A model generated the notes under the pieces. The model worked only from the letters and a program-made list of their open reading frames with translations, searched no databases and was not told where the DNA came from. Shown piece by piece: positions 9,729-19,652 of a DNA stretch of 64,000 nt. Both the position numbers and the translations under genes were made by a program. The stretch lies in the NCBI GenBank assembly GCA_028689495.1, contig JAQTWB010000001.1, positions 124,001-188,000 on the forward strand, given 5' to 3'. The stretch comes from a bacterium. Lineage in GTDB: Bacteria; Bdellovibrionota_C; UBA2361; SZUA-149; JAQTWB01. The stretch's first letter is position 1. Every line of letters starts with the position of its first letter.

Positions 9729-11768
9729 TTGGCAGCTTCAGACGAATTAATTGGGGCGGCAGGGCAGTATATTGCTGCTGTGCTTGAGACGGCAGGTCTC
9801 TATGCGCAGTCCTACGTCCTGACTAATTTTGCCACTTTTTTCAGCTCGGTTGGTGGCCTTGTGTTGACCGGGGCTTTTTTCGCTGCGGTTGTGAGCTATG
9901 CAATTTATGGCAATTACTCTCAGATTCGTTATTTTTTGATTGGCCCCGGCCTTTTTTTCTGGATGCTGACCAATACTACTACCGTGCAGTCAACCGCAAA
10001 TCAGTTTGGTGACCGTTTGCTGCCTGACAATACTGCCCGGATGCAGGAGGTGCTTGACGGAGCTGCTGATGGAGATTTCAGCAATGGGGCGCAGGTCTCA
10101 TATGCTTTTGTTATTTTTGATGACTTGATTTCCTACGTCATTCAGAAAACGGTCAGGGTTTTTGTTGATACCGCTCAGCATGAAGACGTGATCAGTATCG
10201 CTCGAGCCCGAGCGATGTCGCATATTGTTATGAGTCGGGCTAAAGATAGCGAGTTTTTGAAATTCTTTACGCTTAATGTTGTTGGTAGCTGTGGGGAGAG
10301 ATTTCAGCTTGCCAAAGACCTGGGACGGCTCGAAAGAGATAGCACTGGTTCACAGGTCGATCAAAATGAGATCGCACGCAAACAAGCGAGTTACGATGCT
10401 TTGGCGACTCGTCCGGTGTATATCAATAAACAGATTCTCGATTATGTTAATGAGAGGACTGGCCAGAGCCTGGTCTCGCCGCAAACCTGTCAAGGTGTCT
10501 GGGACAATACTGTTACTTTGCTTAAACAGCTCGCAGCGGAGGAATTTGACAATATAGGACCCAGTGAATCGGAGAATGAAATGTTCCCCGGGATGGACTG
10601 GGATAAAGTTAAAACAGAAGTAAAGCTCGCCCTGGCCGAGGGAGATTCCGGAGAGGACAAGGCGATAACGGTTCTTGCTGCCTATTATCTCTATAACACC
10701 CTTCGATTCAGTAATTATCAGAACTTCGACAAGACATCAGGCAGTGTTGCTTCCCAGGTAGCAAGTCGCGGTGATTGGGTTGGCTCAGACTACACTGCTA
10801 TTTTTGGTGAAATGATGAATGCCGAAACAGCGTCGGAGCAGATGACAATTGTCTACTTTGCTGCCGTCCTTCCTTATATGCAGGGAATAATGCTTTATTT
10901 TCTGACAATGGCATTTCCTTTTTTTGCACTTTTCTTGCTGGTGCCGGGGAAAATGCGAGCATTTTTTGTCTGGGCGCATCTTTGGGTCTGGGTAAAGAGC
11001 TGGGATGTCGGGTTCGCCATTCTTCATATCGTTCGCGAGGTGCTTTGGCATTTTCTGCCGAATGCCGGGAAGTCACGATTCGCTAATCAACCAGGCCAGG
11101 AATTGTTCAACAAAATTGATTGGAGCGATCCGGCAAGTGTATTTAACGTAGTTTATACTTATGATCCAAGCAATTCGATGGCGACATATTTTATGATTGT
11201 TTCCTTCCTGACACTCAGCGTGCCGATGTTCACAGCCTATTTTTTTAACGGCGCTCAGGAACTCTATGGTGCTTTGGGCGTAGGTATCGATCGTATGGCT
11301 CGGGAACGATTCGGTTCTCGTCGTCGTTTGATGGCTCATAACCAATACAAGGATACAGAGCGTATTGCTGTCGAGCGACAGGAAGCTCTGGGCGAGAATC
11401 TTGGTGCTGCCATGGCTTATAACAATCCGGGCTCATTTAACGGCGAGGTCCTCTCGGGTGGAGGAGATCGTTCCCATGAAGCAAATATCAAGGCCGGAGC
11501 CTCTCTTGGCCGCGCTACCGGTTTTATGAACTCGGCTACAAGGGTCGCATCTCAGCGAAGAATGGGACACACCGGTCGGGGTATGGATTTCAAACAGTCT
11601 GATATGAACACCGATGATGCACGGAAACAAAGTATGTTTGAAAAGGAAAACAAGGCTAATGTTTCAGGTGGCTCTCCACTTAATCCATATCGGGTATATC
11701 GCGACAACCAGTATGACAAGAGTGTGAAAACAGGGAACTCGGGTGACGATGATGCAGCGGGCAATTAG
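9729..11768 (+). CDS. TraG N-terminal-type membrane protein, paralogue 3
   Basis: A 679-residue third copy. The start is TTG at 9729, chosen because GAGG lies 6 bases upstream and because the translation then lines up with the N-termini of the other copies (AAGQYIAAVLETAGLYAQ). It keeps the central LPYMQGIMLYFLTMAFPFF and LWVWVKSWDVG membrane signatures. The C-terminal tail (about 510-679) is polar and rich in Arg, Asn, Gly and Asp. It is separated from paralogue 2 by a 55-base gap with no terminator. Confidence 0.7.
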   Translation: MAASDELIGAAGQYIAAVLETAGLYAQSYVLTNFATFFSSVGGLVLTGAFFAAVVSYAIYGNYSQIRYFLIGPGLFFWMLTNTTTVQSTANQFGDRLLPDNTARMQEVLDGAADGDFSNGAQVSYAFVIFDDLISYVIQKTVRVFVDTAQHEDVISIARARAMSHIVMSRAKDSEFLKFFTLNVVGSCGERFQLAKDLGRLERDSTGSQVDQNEIARKQASYDALATRPVYINKQILDYVNERTGQSLVSPQTCQGVWDNTVTLLKQLAAEEFDNIGPSESENEMFPGMDWDKVKTEVKLALAEGDSGEDKAITVLAAYYLYNTLRFSNYQNFDKTSGSVASQVASRGDWVGSDYTAIFGEMMNAETASEQMTIVYFAAVLPYMQGIMLYFLTMAFPFFALFLLVPGKMRAFFVWAHLWVWVKSWDVGFAILHIVREVLWHFLPNAGKSRFANQPGQELFNKIDWSDPASVFNVVYTYDPSNSMATYFMIVSFLTLSVPMFTAYFFNGAQELYGALGVGIDRMARERFGSRRRLMAHNQYKDTERIAVERQEALGENLGAAMAYNNPGSFNGEVLSGGGDRSHEANIKAGASLGRATGFMNSATRVASQRRMGHTGRGMDFKQSDMNTDDARKQSMFEKENKANVSGGSPLNPYRVYRDNQYDKSVKTGNSGDDDAAGN

Positions 11769-11822
11769 TAACTGAAAGATGAGAGTGGATGTGACTTTTT
11801 ATTAGAGAGGGTTTGACGGGTT

Positions 11823-13982
11823 ATGGCGGTTATCAATGACGACATTATTGGCAGTGCGGGAGCTCTTGTTGCAGCCGCGATGGAGACTGCGGGTCATTAC
11901 GGCCAGTCTTATCTGCTTGATGTTGTTAATGGGCCACTTGGTAATACATATGGAGCGTTCTTCTATGTAGTTTCCGGAATCATAGCGATTGTTTCTGCGG
12001 CGATTGGCGGCAAGTATAAAGTTGCCGCCTGGTTTTTACTCGGACCACCGATTGTTTTCTTTATATTGGCGGCTCGGGTCGATTCTTACGGTGCTAGATG
12101 GGCCAAGTTGAATATTACAAATGAGACTGTGAGGGAGAGACTACAGACTGAGAGTGTTACTGAACTCAATCGTGGTGTTTCTGATATGTCGGCACCGGCG
12201 CGAATTTCGTGGACATTTTATGCGTGGGCACGGCTTACGGATTCAATTGTCAATTCGGTGGCTAACGGCATTCGCAACTATACGGTCACCAAGGATCTCG
12301 ATCAGGTGATGCGCTCCAGTGAACGGCTTACGGCTCTTTACGGATTGCAGATTGAAGATCCGCAGTTGAATGAGTTTATTCATCTTGTAACCAATGACCG
12401 CTGTCGGCCCTATCTTGCTGCAGCACTAGATTCTACTGCTGGAGTCAAAGCTTTTACTGCGGCGCAGTATTCGGCGAGACTTGACGAGTTGGGTGGTCAG
12501 ATTAAGGTCGGCAAAGGAGATGCTGTCCACGATCGGATCAATCGAATGAATGATGCCGGCTATTTTGGTAGCGGTTTTACGCAAAAAGAACAGTATAGCT
12601 GCAAAGAGTTATATGACATGTCATTTGAAGCATTGCGTTCTCATGCTAACACGCTGATTAAGAAAGTTGCAGATCCGCAGACGGGAATGGTGCAGGCGAC
12701 CACAGGAGATAATGATTCTGCCGAAGAGTGGAATACTCAGCTGATAAACAACTACGAGAGATTACAAAATAAGTTTGGTCCGGGGAACATCCCGACAGAG
12801 GAGAAGGCGCGCTCGATGGTCAATGCTGTAGCGATTCGCCTTTTAGGCAACGCGATGAGCACGCATCATCCAGATTTAATCAAGTATCGCAGCGACTATA
12901 TCCAGGAGCCAGAAGAACTTCATCTTGTTGAAGATAAGGGATATGCAACAGAGCTCAGTCGACTTTTTGTTGCCAGCGAATATACAGAAAAGACCCGCTT
13001 TGTAACTTTGATGTTGCAGATGCCCTATCTTCAGGGCGCTCTTCTTTATGCTCTTTCGATGACGTTTCCGTTGTTTATCATGGCAATGATTATACCAGGG
13101 AAGCACACAGCGCTGGTCACCTGGATGGGCTACTGGTTCTGGGCAAAGAGCTGGGATATCGGGTATGCGATAGTGATGTTGGCAGACGACCTTTTTTATT
13201 ATCTCTTACCAAGAGGCCCGGCGATGTCTGATGCGGTTGCGGCGGACCCTGGACAAGCATTTCAAGTGATGTTTCGTGGCGACCCTACCTACTCTTCATA
13301 CATTTATTACCATATTTTGGCGGTGCTGGTTGGTGCCATACCGGTGGTCAGCGGTATTTTTATCAAAGGAGCCGGTAAGGAGATGGTGAGCGGTATTGGC
13401 TCAAAAGCCGAGCAGCTGGCGATGCAGACCGGTAAATCATCTGGTGTGTATGTTTCCCTTGCCAATACTCAGGGCCAGGTAAATGAAGTAAACCATAGAA
13501 AACTTGAGGTATTCGCCGAAGGTGTGCACAGCGGGATGAAGGAACCATGGGTAGAATTGTCTCTAGTCGCTCCGATGGCGCTTGGGCAGGGTGGGGTATC
13601 TGCGGTTAGAGGGTATATCGATCAGAAGTTGAAAGACAGCGGAAATACAATGACTGCGGAACAGAGACAGAAGTTTGGATATGTCGCCAAGATGCTTACG
13701 CCAGTAGGGGCGATGACTGATGCGCAGTTAAAATCCAGAGCTGAACAGATCTCAAGTGCTGCCAAGAATTACATCAGTCTAAAAGGGGATAATGCTGTTC
13801 AGGAATTTATGTCCCGACCAGAGAGCTTAGCGGTATACAATTATGGTGTTTTGCTAGGTTGGTCACAGCAGTCAGGTGTGGAGAAACCTTCGGCACTGAC
13901 CGATGTGATTGTCAATCGCGCAACAAGGACTTGGTATGCGGGCTATGCAAAATCAACCCGAGCGGCGACGCATGCGAAATAG
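11823..13982 (+). CDS. TraG N-terminal-type membrane protein, paralogue 4
   Basis: A 719-residue fourth copy. The N-terminus (GALVAAAMETAGHYGQSYLLD) and central block (MPYLQGALLYALSMTFPLF, WFWAKSWDIG) match the family. Here the second motif is more diverged, with Phe/Tyr replacing the usual Trp after it (DDLFYYLLP). The C-terminal 200 residues form a helical-looking soluble domain (many Gln, Lys and Ala) unlike the Gly-rich tails of copies 2 and 3, so the cytoplasmic or periplasmic ends of the five proteins have specialised separately. Confidence 0.7.
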   Translation: MAVINDDIIGSAGALVAAAMETAGHYGQSYLLDVVNGPLGNTYGAFFYVVSGIIAIVSAAIGGKYKVAAWFLLGPPIVFFILAARVDSYGARWAKLNITNETVRERLQTESVTELNRGVSDMSAPARISWTFYAWARLTDSIVNSVANGIRNYTVTKDLDQVMRSSERLTALYGLQIEDPQLNEFIHLVTNDRCRPYLAAALDSTAGVKAFTAAQYSARLDELGGQIKVGKGDAVHDRINRMNDAGYFGSGFTQKEQYSCKELYDMSFEALRSHANTLIKKVADPQTGMVQATTGDNDSAEEWNTQLINNYERLQNKFGPGNIPTEEKARSMVNAVAIRLLGNAMSTHHPDLIKYRSDYIQEPEELHLVEDKGYATELSRLFVASEYTEKTRFVTLMLQMPYLQGALLYALSMTFPLFIMAMIIPGKHTALVTWMGYWFWAKSWDIGYAIVMLADDLFYYLLPRGPAMSDAVAADPGQAFQVMFRGDPTYSSYIYYHILAVLVGAIPVVSGIFIKGAGKEMVSGIGSKAEQLAMQTGKSSGVYVSLANTQGQVNEVNHRKLEVFAEGVHSGMKEPWVELSLVAPMALGQGGVSAVRGYIDQKLKDSGNTMTAEQRQKFGYVAKMLTPVGAMTDAQLKSRAEQISSAAKNYISLKGDNAVQEFMSRPESLAVYNYGVLLGWSQQSGVEKPSALTDVIVNRATRTWYAGYAKSTRAATHAK

Positions 13983-14009
13983 TCGATGGGGAAATTGAAG
14001 GAGTAGATC

Positions 14010-16613
14010 TTGATTACTGTTGGGTCAAGTGGATCATACGTTGGTGCTGTGCTGGAGACCTTGGGGGTCCATTATCAGTCCTATTTGCTTGATCAGCTGG
14101 CAACTCCTTTTGCGACAAGTGTCGGTGGTCTTGTTTATGTCGTTGCCGGTTTTATTGCCATTGGCTCTTACCTGCTTTCGGGGAAGGCCCAATCGAGTAT
14201 CTGGCTGCTCGCCGCTCCGGGGATATTTCTCGCAGTTGTGCTGCAGCGAACCGAAGTAAGTGGCTCACTTTGGAAGTTCGGAAATGAAGTTCGTAGTGAT
14301 GTTATGGTCGATAGTGGACTTGATCCACATTTGACGGAAGACGCCCGGGGTGGTGCAAGGGTTTCTTCGCTTTTTGCTTCTTACGATCGCTTGGTGAGTT
14401 CTGTTGTTTCCCAGACGGTGGCGGTACTGCTTGCCGGGCGGGAGAAGCTCGACTATTCGTTTATCGTTCGGGCTGAGATTCTTTCAGCGATGGAGGCACC
14501 TTTCGCCGGTAATGACGGTTTTCGTTCGTTGGTTCATACGGCATTGGGTCGTGATTGTATGGACTTTGCGATGACGGCAAAAAAAATTGCTGACCCGGAA
14601 ATACCGGCGCTTGAGCGTTGTGAGGCGGCGAAGCATTACAAGGATCTGGGAAGTTCCAGGCAGGTTGGTCTGACTGATATGGCCAAGGAATATGTGGCCA
14701 ATGAAATCTATTTATTTTTGCCACATTTGATGACCGAGGAGATTACGCCAGATCCTGGTTGTGCGGTGCGAAGTGTTATGGACCTTTGTGGTCAGGCACC
14801 ATCGGGGCTTGCTGATACCGATGCGACAGTTGGGGCACAGGAGCTTTATTGTGATAAGGAAGCAGAAGCGAAGGCTGAGCAACAGAAACTTTGTGATGCG
14901 GTGATGCGCAATCAGCAAATCATGAATGCAGTCTATAACCAGCCGGTCGTAGGTGCTTCTGGAACAGAGAGTGCTTTGCAGAGAGCGCTTAATCTCAGTG
15001 GAGCCCAGTATGAACAATATCGAAAAGAGGCATGGGAAAGGGTCGAAAAGCCCTATTACTGTCATGAGATCTGGAATTTGGCGTATGTATCGCTGATGCG
15101 CGAATCGTTGATTTACCTGGAATCAGTTAATCAGCAGGCTTTTAACGCCGACTTGACGAATGTAATAACGCAGGCTGAGCAGGGAGCTGATGCCGATCTT
15201 CGGTTAAGTCTATGTGCTCCCGAATATCAGGATAACATGCCTGTGGCATTTAGTGAGGCGTTAAAAATTCGCGGTGCGCAACATCCATTTGATGTTGTGC
15301 GTCAGTTGGCAAAGAAACTTTTTCGCAATGAAAAGGAATATAAACCTCTTGCGGTAATTGCGGATGAATATGCCAAGCGCTCGGATAAGTTCAGTCGTGT
15401 TGGTCTACCTGATGAAAATAAGCTGGCGCACGTAGAGCGAACGAGGCTCAAGAATAACGAATTGCGTGAAAGGACCGGTTTGATGCATTACGCGGCATCG
15501 ATGCCATATTTCCAGGGTCTTGGATTGTATTGGTTGTCGATTACTTATCCGTTGTTTGCGATCATGATTCTCGTGCCGGGCAAGCAGAATGGATTTTTTA
15601 TGTGGTTCAAGTTGTGGGCCTGGCTTAAATCCTGGGATATCGGTGTGGCTGTGGTGATGATACTTGACGATGTGTTGGTCTCACTGTTTGGCAATATGTT
15701 GATGCGAGATGGTAATTCTCTGGTGCACGAACTGCCGGCAGACATTGGCTCAGCTCTTGCTTCTCTTGAGACAATCGATTCAACTTTTAATGTCGGGCAG
15801 TATTATTCAATTGTTTCTGCGGTGTTGATGATGGTGCCAGTTGTTAGTGCGCAAATAATTCTTGGGGCGGCTGGTGGGGCCGGAGTACTTGCGCAGGGCA
15901 TGCAGCGATTAACCTCACAGAGGGGCGGTGATTTTGGCGGTATCGGTGGTATTCGTAGCATGATGGAGGCACCGCCACAGATGAAGTCGGTGCGGGCGCT
16001 TGGGCAAGATGTTCACGCTTTGAGTGCCGCGACGTCAGCTAAAGTTGGTGAGTTGGGTGGGACGCAGGCGTCAAATATGTATGGTAACGTTTTTGGTGAA
16101 TCATATCGAACGGATCGAAAATTTGTAGACCGGGAAGATGAGCTCTCGGTATACAAGGGCGGATTTAATGCGGCAGCTGCGCTTAAGGGATTGAATAATG
16201 CGGCGGGAGGCTCTGCCGATAGTTGGTTCGGTGAAAAAGAGTTTATGGGTGTTAATAGGGGAACGGACGGTAGCCCATTGTCCAGTGTGCTTGGTGGTCT
16301 GTCTTCGGCAAGCTATAAGGTTGGATCTATGTCACGCGATCAATTTAACGCATTTGGCAGGCTTGATATGGATGCGGCAAACTCTCAGGTGCCAAGTACA
16401 ATTGGCCATAGTGATATCGCCGGTATGGGGGTGAACCAGGCTCTTCCTCTGCCTCAAGATTACGATCCGGCCGGTAATACCAACGCCAGAGATGCGGCAG
16501 CCTTTAATAAGGAGAAGACAGTGGATCTGCAGCAGGCAACAATTGACTTGGTTAACAGGTCAATGAAGGCTGGATTCAGTGCATCTGGTGATCCGGTGAA
16601 GAAAAAGCCCTGA
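14010..16613 (+). CDS. TraG N-terminal-type membrane protein, paralogue 5
   Basis: An 867-residue fifth copy. The TTG start at 14010 lies 6 bases after AAGGAG and gives the family N-terminus (SYVGAVLETLGVHYQSYLLD). The soluble middle is enlarged (about 120-470) and has several cysteines. The membrane block reads MPYFQGLGLYWLSITYPLF and LWAWLKSWDIG. The tail after residue 640 is a long Gly/Ser/Ala-rich segment, probably disordered in part. It is the last gene of the operon: the next sequence is a weak hairpin and the A3 repeat fragment. Confidence 0.7.
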   Translation: MITVGSSGSYVGAVLETLGVHYQSYLLDQLATPFATSVGGLVYVVAGFIAIGSYLLSGKAQSSIWLLAAPGIFLAVVLQRTEVSGSLWKFGNEVRSDVMVDSGLDPHLTEDARGGARVSSLFASYDRLVSSVVSQTVAVLLAGREKLDYSFIVRAEILSAMEAPFAGNDGFRSLVHTALGRDCMDFAMTAKKIADPEIPALERCEAAKHYKDLGSSRQVGLTDMAKEYVANEIYLFLPHLMTEEITPDPGCAVRSVMDLCGQAPSGLADTDATVGAQELYCDKEAEAKAEQQKLCDAVMRNQQIMNAVYNQPVVGASGTESALQRALNLSGAQYEQYRKEAWERVEKPYYCHEIWNLAYVSLMRESLIYLESVNQQAFNADLTNVITQAEQGADADLRLSLCAPEYQDNMPVAFSEALKIRGAQHPFDVVRQLAKKLFRNEKEYKPLAVIADEYAKRSDKFSRVGLPDENKLAHVERTRLKNNELRERTGLMHYAASMPYFQGLGLYWLSITYPLFAIMILVPGKQNGFFMWFKLWAWLKSWDIGVAVVMILDDVLVSLFGNMLMRDGNSLVHELPADIGSALASLETIDSTFNVGQYYSIVSAVLMMVPVVSAQIILGAAGGAGVLAQGMQRLTSQRGGDFGGIGGIRSMMEAPPQMKSVRALGQDVHALSAATSAKVGELGGTQASNMYGNVFGESYRTDRKFVDREDELSVYKGGFNAAAALKGLNNAAGGSADSWFGEKEFMGVNRGTDGSPLSSVLGGLSSASYKVGSMSRDQFNAFGRLDMDAANSQVPSTIGHSDIAGMGVNQALPLPQDYDPAGNTNARDAAAFNKEKTVDLQQATIDLVNRSMKAGFSASGDPVKKKP

Positions 16614-16632
16614 GCTCTTAAGAGGGCATTTT
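16607..16632 (+). terminator. Weak terminator-like hairpin after TraG-like paralogue 5
   Basis: A short stem (GCCCT pairing with AGGGC, 11-base loop) overlaps the stop codon and is followed by ATTTTTGG. The stem is only about 5 bp, so termination would be inefficient. Confidence 0.3.
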
Positions 16633-16680
16633 TGGAATTTTAGGTGTCCTGATAGCGTCTGTCAGATTAAGTCCGAGCCA
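16632..16680 (+). repeat. Repeat element A, partial copy A3
   Basis: This segment aligns in the same orientation with the right end of A2 (about 32772-32820): TTGGAA, then the 17-base hairpin CTGATAG-CGT-CTGTCAG (16649-16665), then GATTAAGTCCGAGCC against GGTTAAGTCTGGGCT. The remaining two hairpins of the element are missing. It lies between the TraG-like operon and the transaldolase gene, in a 264-base gap that otherwise shows nothing. Confidence 0.65.
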
Positions 16681-16877
16681 TTTCAGATAAATCATCCTTG
16701 CGATTTTATTGTCTGGTGCATTAGTCTGTCGAATGGGACAGTTTGCCCCTTCCCGGTTGTCGCACGTAAGCCCGTTGTGAGGCTTTGTGCAATTTTCGAC
16801 TGATATTTTTGGTGTATCAGATGAGCCATCAGTCAGCGGTCTTGTCGTGGCATATATTGTAACAATGGAGAGAATTA

Positions 16878-17978
16878 GTGAGAGAACTTAATCCAGCCCA
16901 GCGAGTCGGAGATTTTGGTCAGAGTATTTGGTACGACAATATCAGTCGTGAATTACTTGATTCTGGCGAAATAAGGCGGCTGATTGCGGAATGGGGGGTT
17001 CGAGGCTTGACCTCTAATCCAGCCATTTTTCATAAGGCGATTACCAGCGGCAGCAGCTATTTTGATGATATCTCTGCTTTTAAGCGTCAGGGGATGAATT
17101 CAGATGAAATTTTTGAGGAGCTGGCTTTAGCCGATATTGCACAGGCAGCAGATGAATTGCTGGGGGTATATCAGGCTTCCGCTGGGGAGGATGGTTACGC
17201 CAGTATTGAAGTTTCTCCATTGCTGGCCAAGGATTCCGTGGCGACGATCAATGAAGCACTGCGCCTTTATCAGCGTCTTTCCAGACCGAACATCATGATT
17301 AAGGTTCCTGGGACGAAAGATTGTTTGCCAGCTATCGAAGAACTGCTTTTCCAGGGAGTTAATATCAATGTGACCTTGTTGTTTTCGGTAGAAAATTACC
17401 GCGAGGTTGCTCAAGCCTATATTCGTGGTTTGACCCGTCGTCATCAAGCCGGTTTAAAGATTGATGGGATAAGTTCAGTGGCGAGTTTTTTTGTCAGCCG
17501 TGTTGATTCTTTGATTGACGCCAATTTGGCCGAACTCGGAATTCGTAATCCACAAGTACTGGCATTGCGGGGTAAAGCTGCAATCGCCAATGCAAAAATT
17601 GCTTATGCGGCGTTTCAGGAGATTTTCTCTTCTGATGAATTTGCTGTCTTGCGTCAGGCGGGTGCTCGTCGGCAAAGACCACTTTGGGCCAGCACCAGTA
17701 CCAAGAATCCTGCTTATCGCGATGTCATTTATGTTGATGAACTTATAGGTCCAGACACAGTCAACACCGTCCCGCATGCGACTCTTGCGGCATATGTGGA
17801 TCATGGGACTCCGGGGAATACCCTCGAGTCCGGTTTGACCGAGGCGAAAAATTTACTTTCCGCTTTGAGTGATGCAGGAATAAATTTTGCTGAAGTACTT
17901 GCTCATCTTCAGGAAGATGGAGTGGCACAATTTATAAAAGCCTTTCTCGATTTGCGGGAGGCAATTGCTGCGGCTTGA
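16878..17978 (+). CDS. tal: Transaldolase
   Basis: Transfers a dihydroxyacetone unit between sedoheptulose 7-phosphate and glyceraldehyde 3-phosphate in the non-oxidative pentose phosphate pathway. The 366-residue product has the long-form transaldolase features: GLTSNPAIF near residues 44-52, and NIMIKVPGT, whose lysine is the Schiff-base residue, near 141. It also carries a conserved-looking RPLWASTSTKNP segment. The GTG start at 16878 follows GGAGAG. It is the first gene of a three-gene pentose phosphate set with zwf and opcA; the 141-base gap before zwf has no clear terminator. Confidence 0.9.
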   Translation: MRELNPAQRVGDFGQSIWYDNISRELLDSGEIRRLIAEWGVRGLTSNPAIFHKAITSGSSYFDDISAFKRQGMNSDEIFEELALADIAQAADELLGVYQASAGEDGYASIEVSPLLAKDSVATINEALRLYQRLSRPNIMIKVPGTKDCLPAIEELLFQGVNINVTLLFSVENYREVAQAYIRGLTRRHQAGLKIDGISSVASFFVSRVDSLIDANLAELGIRNPQVLALRGKAAIANAKIAYAAFQEIFSSDEFAVLRQAGARRQRPLWASTSTKNPAYRDVIYVDELIGPDTVNTVPHATLAAYVDHGTPGNTLESGLTEAKNLLSALSDAGINFAEVLAHLQEDGVAQFIKAFLDLREAIAAA

Positions 17979-18119
17979 CGGTTCGATGCTGTGTTTCAAT
18001 TACTCTGAGTGATAACAGATCTGGTAGTCAGCGCAATTATAGCTTTGCGCGTGTTGTATGGCTTGGACTAAAATATTTTTTTAAAAGATCATAGGTTAAT
18101 TTGCAGGGGGAGATGACAA

Positions 18120-19652
18120 TTGCATAATCCATTCGAACCAGTTCGGGATGGCCGGACGCTCCACACTCCTTGCGTTGCCATCATTTTTGGCGCCACAGGA
18201 GATCTTACCAAACGTAAGCTTGTCCCGGCCCTTTATAATTTGGCTGTGGATGGCCTATTGCCCCCGAGATTCTCGCTGATTTCGTTTGCTCGTCGAGATT
18301 ATAGTAGTGATGCATTTCGGGAGGAATTGCGTTTATCTGTATCCAGTTTTTCCCGTCGTAAGCCATTGCGCGACGATGTTTGGGAAGAGTTCTCATCGCG
18401 ATTTCATTACTGCCAGGGGAATTTTGATGAAGATCGGGCTTTCGTCCGCCTTTCCGAAATTATCAAACAAATGGAAGATGAAGTTGGTGGACCTCTTAAT
18501 CGTATATTCTATTTTGCCACCGCACCGGAGTTTTTTGAAATCATTGCCAGAAAGCTAAGCGAGCATAAGCTCCTTTCCGCATCGCCTTATGGTGGTGAAG
18601 CACGTGTTGTTGTTGAGAAGCCTTTTGGGCATGATCTTGATAGTGCCAGGGCGCTCAATATTTCATTATTGCAATGTATGGAGGAGAGGCAGATATTTCG
18701 TATCGATCATTACCTGGGTAAGGAAACGGTGCAGAATTTGTTGATTTTTCGCTTCGCTAACGGGATTTTCGAACCAATTTGGAATCACAAATATATACAT
18801 CATATTGAAATTTCGGTTTGTGAGTCCTTGGGAGTTGAAGGGCGTGCTGGATTTTTTGATCAGGCAGGTGTTCTGCGGGATATCGTACAAAATCACGTAT
18901 TGCAGCTATTGTGCCTTGTTGCTCTTGAGCCTCCAGTGGCGTTTGAAGCGGACGCTGTGCGTGATGAAAAGGTGAAAGTCTTGCGTTCGTTGCGCCCACT
19001 TTCAAATGAGTGCCTGTCCAGGAAGGTTGTTCGAGCTCAGTATGGTACGGGCTCGGTCGCTGGCAAGACAGTTCCTGGTTATCTTCAGGAGCCAGGTGTC
19101 GGAGCGGGTTCGACGACTGAGACATTCTTTGCGATGCAGGTCGCTATCGATAATTGGCGCTGGGCTGGTGTGCCGATTTTTATACGTGCCGGAAAAAGAC
19201 TGGCCAAGAGAGTGACGGACATTTCTATTTTTTTCCGACAAGTGCCATTTGGTCTCTTTAGTAATCATGTTGAGCAGGTTGCCGAGAATGTCCTTTCGTT
19301 CCAGATTCAACCTGATGAGGGAATTGCACTCAAGTTTGTTGCAAAACCACCTGGATCGCGTGTACGCATCCAGCCAGTGAATATGGAATTTAGTTATGGT
19401 TCATCTTTTGGAGTTGAACCTCCTGATGCCTACGAACGTTTGTTGTTGGATGCGATGAAGGGTGATGCAACATTGTTTACTCGTAAGGATGAGATTGAAG
19501 CGGCCTGGTCTTATGTTTCTCCGATAATCAATTCATGGAGAGAGCAGGGCGCAGGTGCCGTAGTACCGAGTTATGATGCTGGTTCCTGGGGCCCCTATGA
19601 AGCTGAGCACTTGTTGTTTGAAGGTGCCGGGAAAGGGTGGAGAAGGCTATGA
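18120..19652 (+). CDS. zwf: Glucose-6-phosphate 1-dehydrogenase
   Basis: Oxidises glucose 6-phosphate to 6-phosphogluconolactone with NAD(P). The 510-residue product has the N-terminal dinucleotide motif IIFGATGDLTKRKL and the active-site motif RIDHYLGKE, both canonical, and normal family length. The start is TTG at 18120, preceded by GGGGGAGAT. The stop overlaps the opcA start (ATGA), indicating translational coupling with its assembly factor. Confidence 0.95.
   Translation: MHNPFEPVRDGRTLHTPCVAIIFGATGDLTKRKLVPALYNLAVDGLLPPRFSLISFARRDYSSDAFREELRLSVSSFSRRKPLRDDVWEEFSSRFHYCQGNFDEDRAFVRLSEIIKQMEDEVGGPLNRIFYFATAPEFFEIIARKLSEHKLLSASPYGGEARVVVEKPFGHDLDSARALNISLLQCMEERQIFRIDHYLGKETVQNLLIFRFANGIFEPIWNHKYIHHIEISVCESLGVEGRAGFFDQAGVLRDIVQNHVLQLLCLVALEPPVAFEADAVRDEKVKVLRSLRPLSNECLSRKVVRAQYGTGSVAGKTVPGYLQEPGVGAGSTTETFFAMQVAIDNWRWAGVPIFIRAGKRLAKRVTDISIFFRQVPFGLFSNHVEQVAENVLSFQIQPDEGIALKFVAKPPGSRVRIQPVNMEFSYGSSFGVEPPDAYERLLLDAMKGDATLFTRKDEIEAAWSYVSPIINSWREQGAGAVVPSYDAGSWGPYEAEHLLFEGAGKGWRRL

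Noticed and set aside
1-16613. A complete conjugative element
   Set aside because: No relaxase, coupling protein, TraC-type ATPase, integrase or attachment site was found in the window, so only TraF/TraG-like relatedness is claimed.
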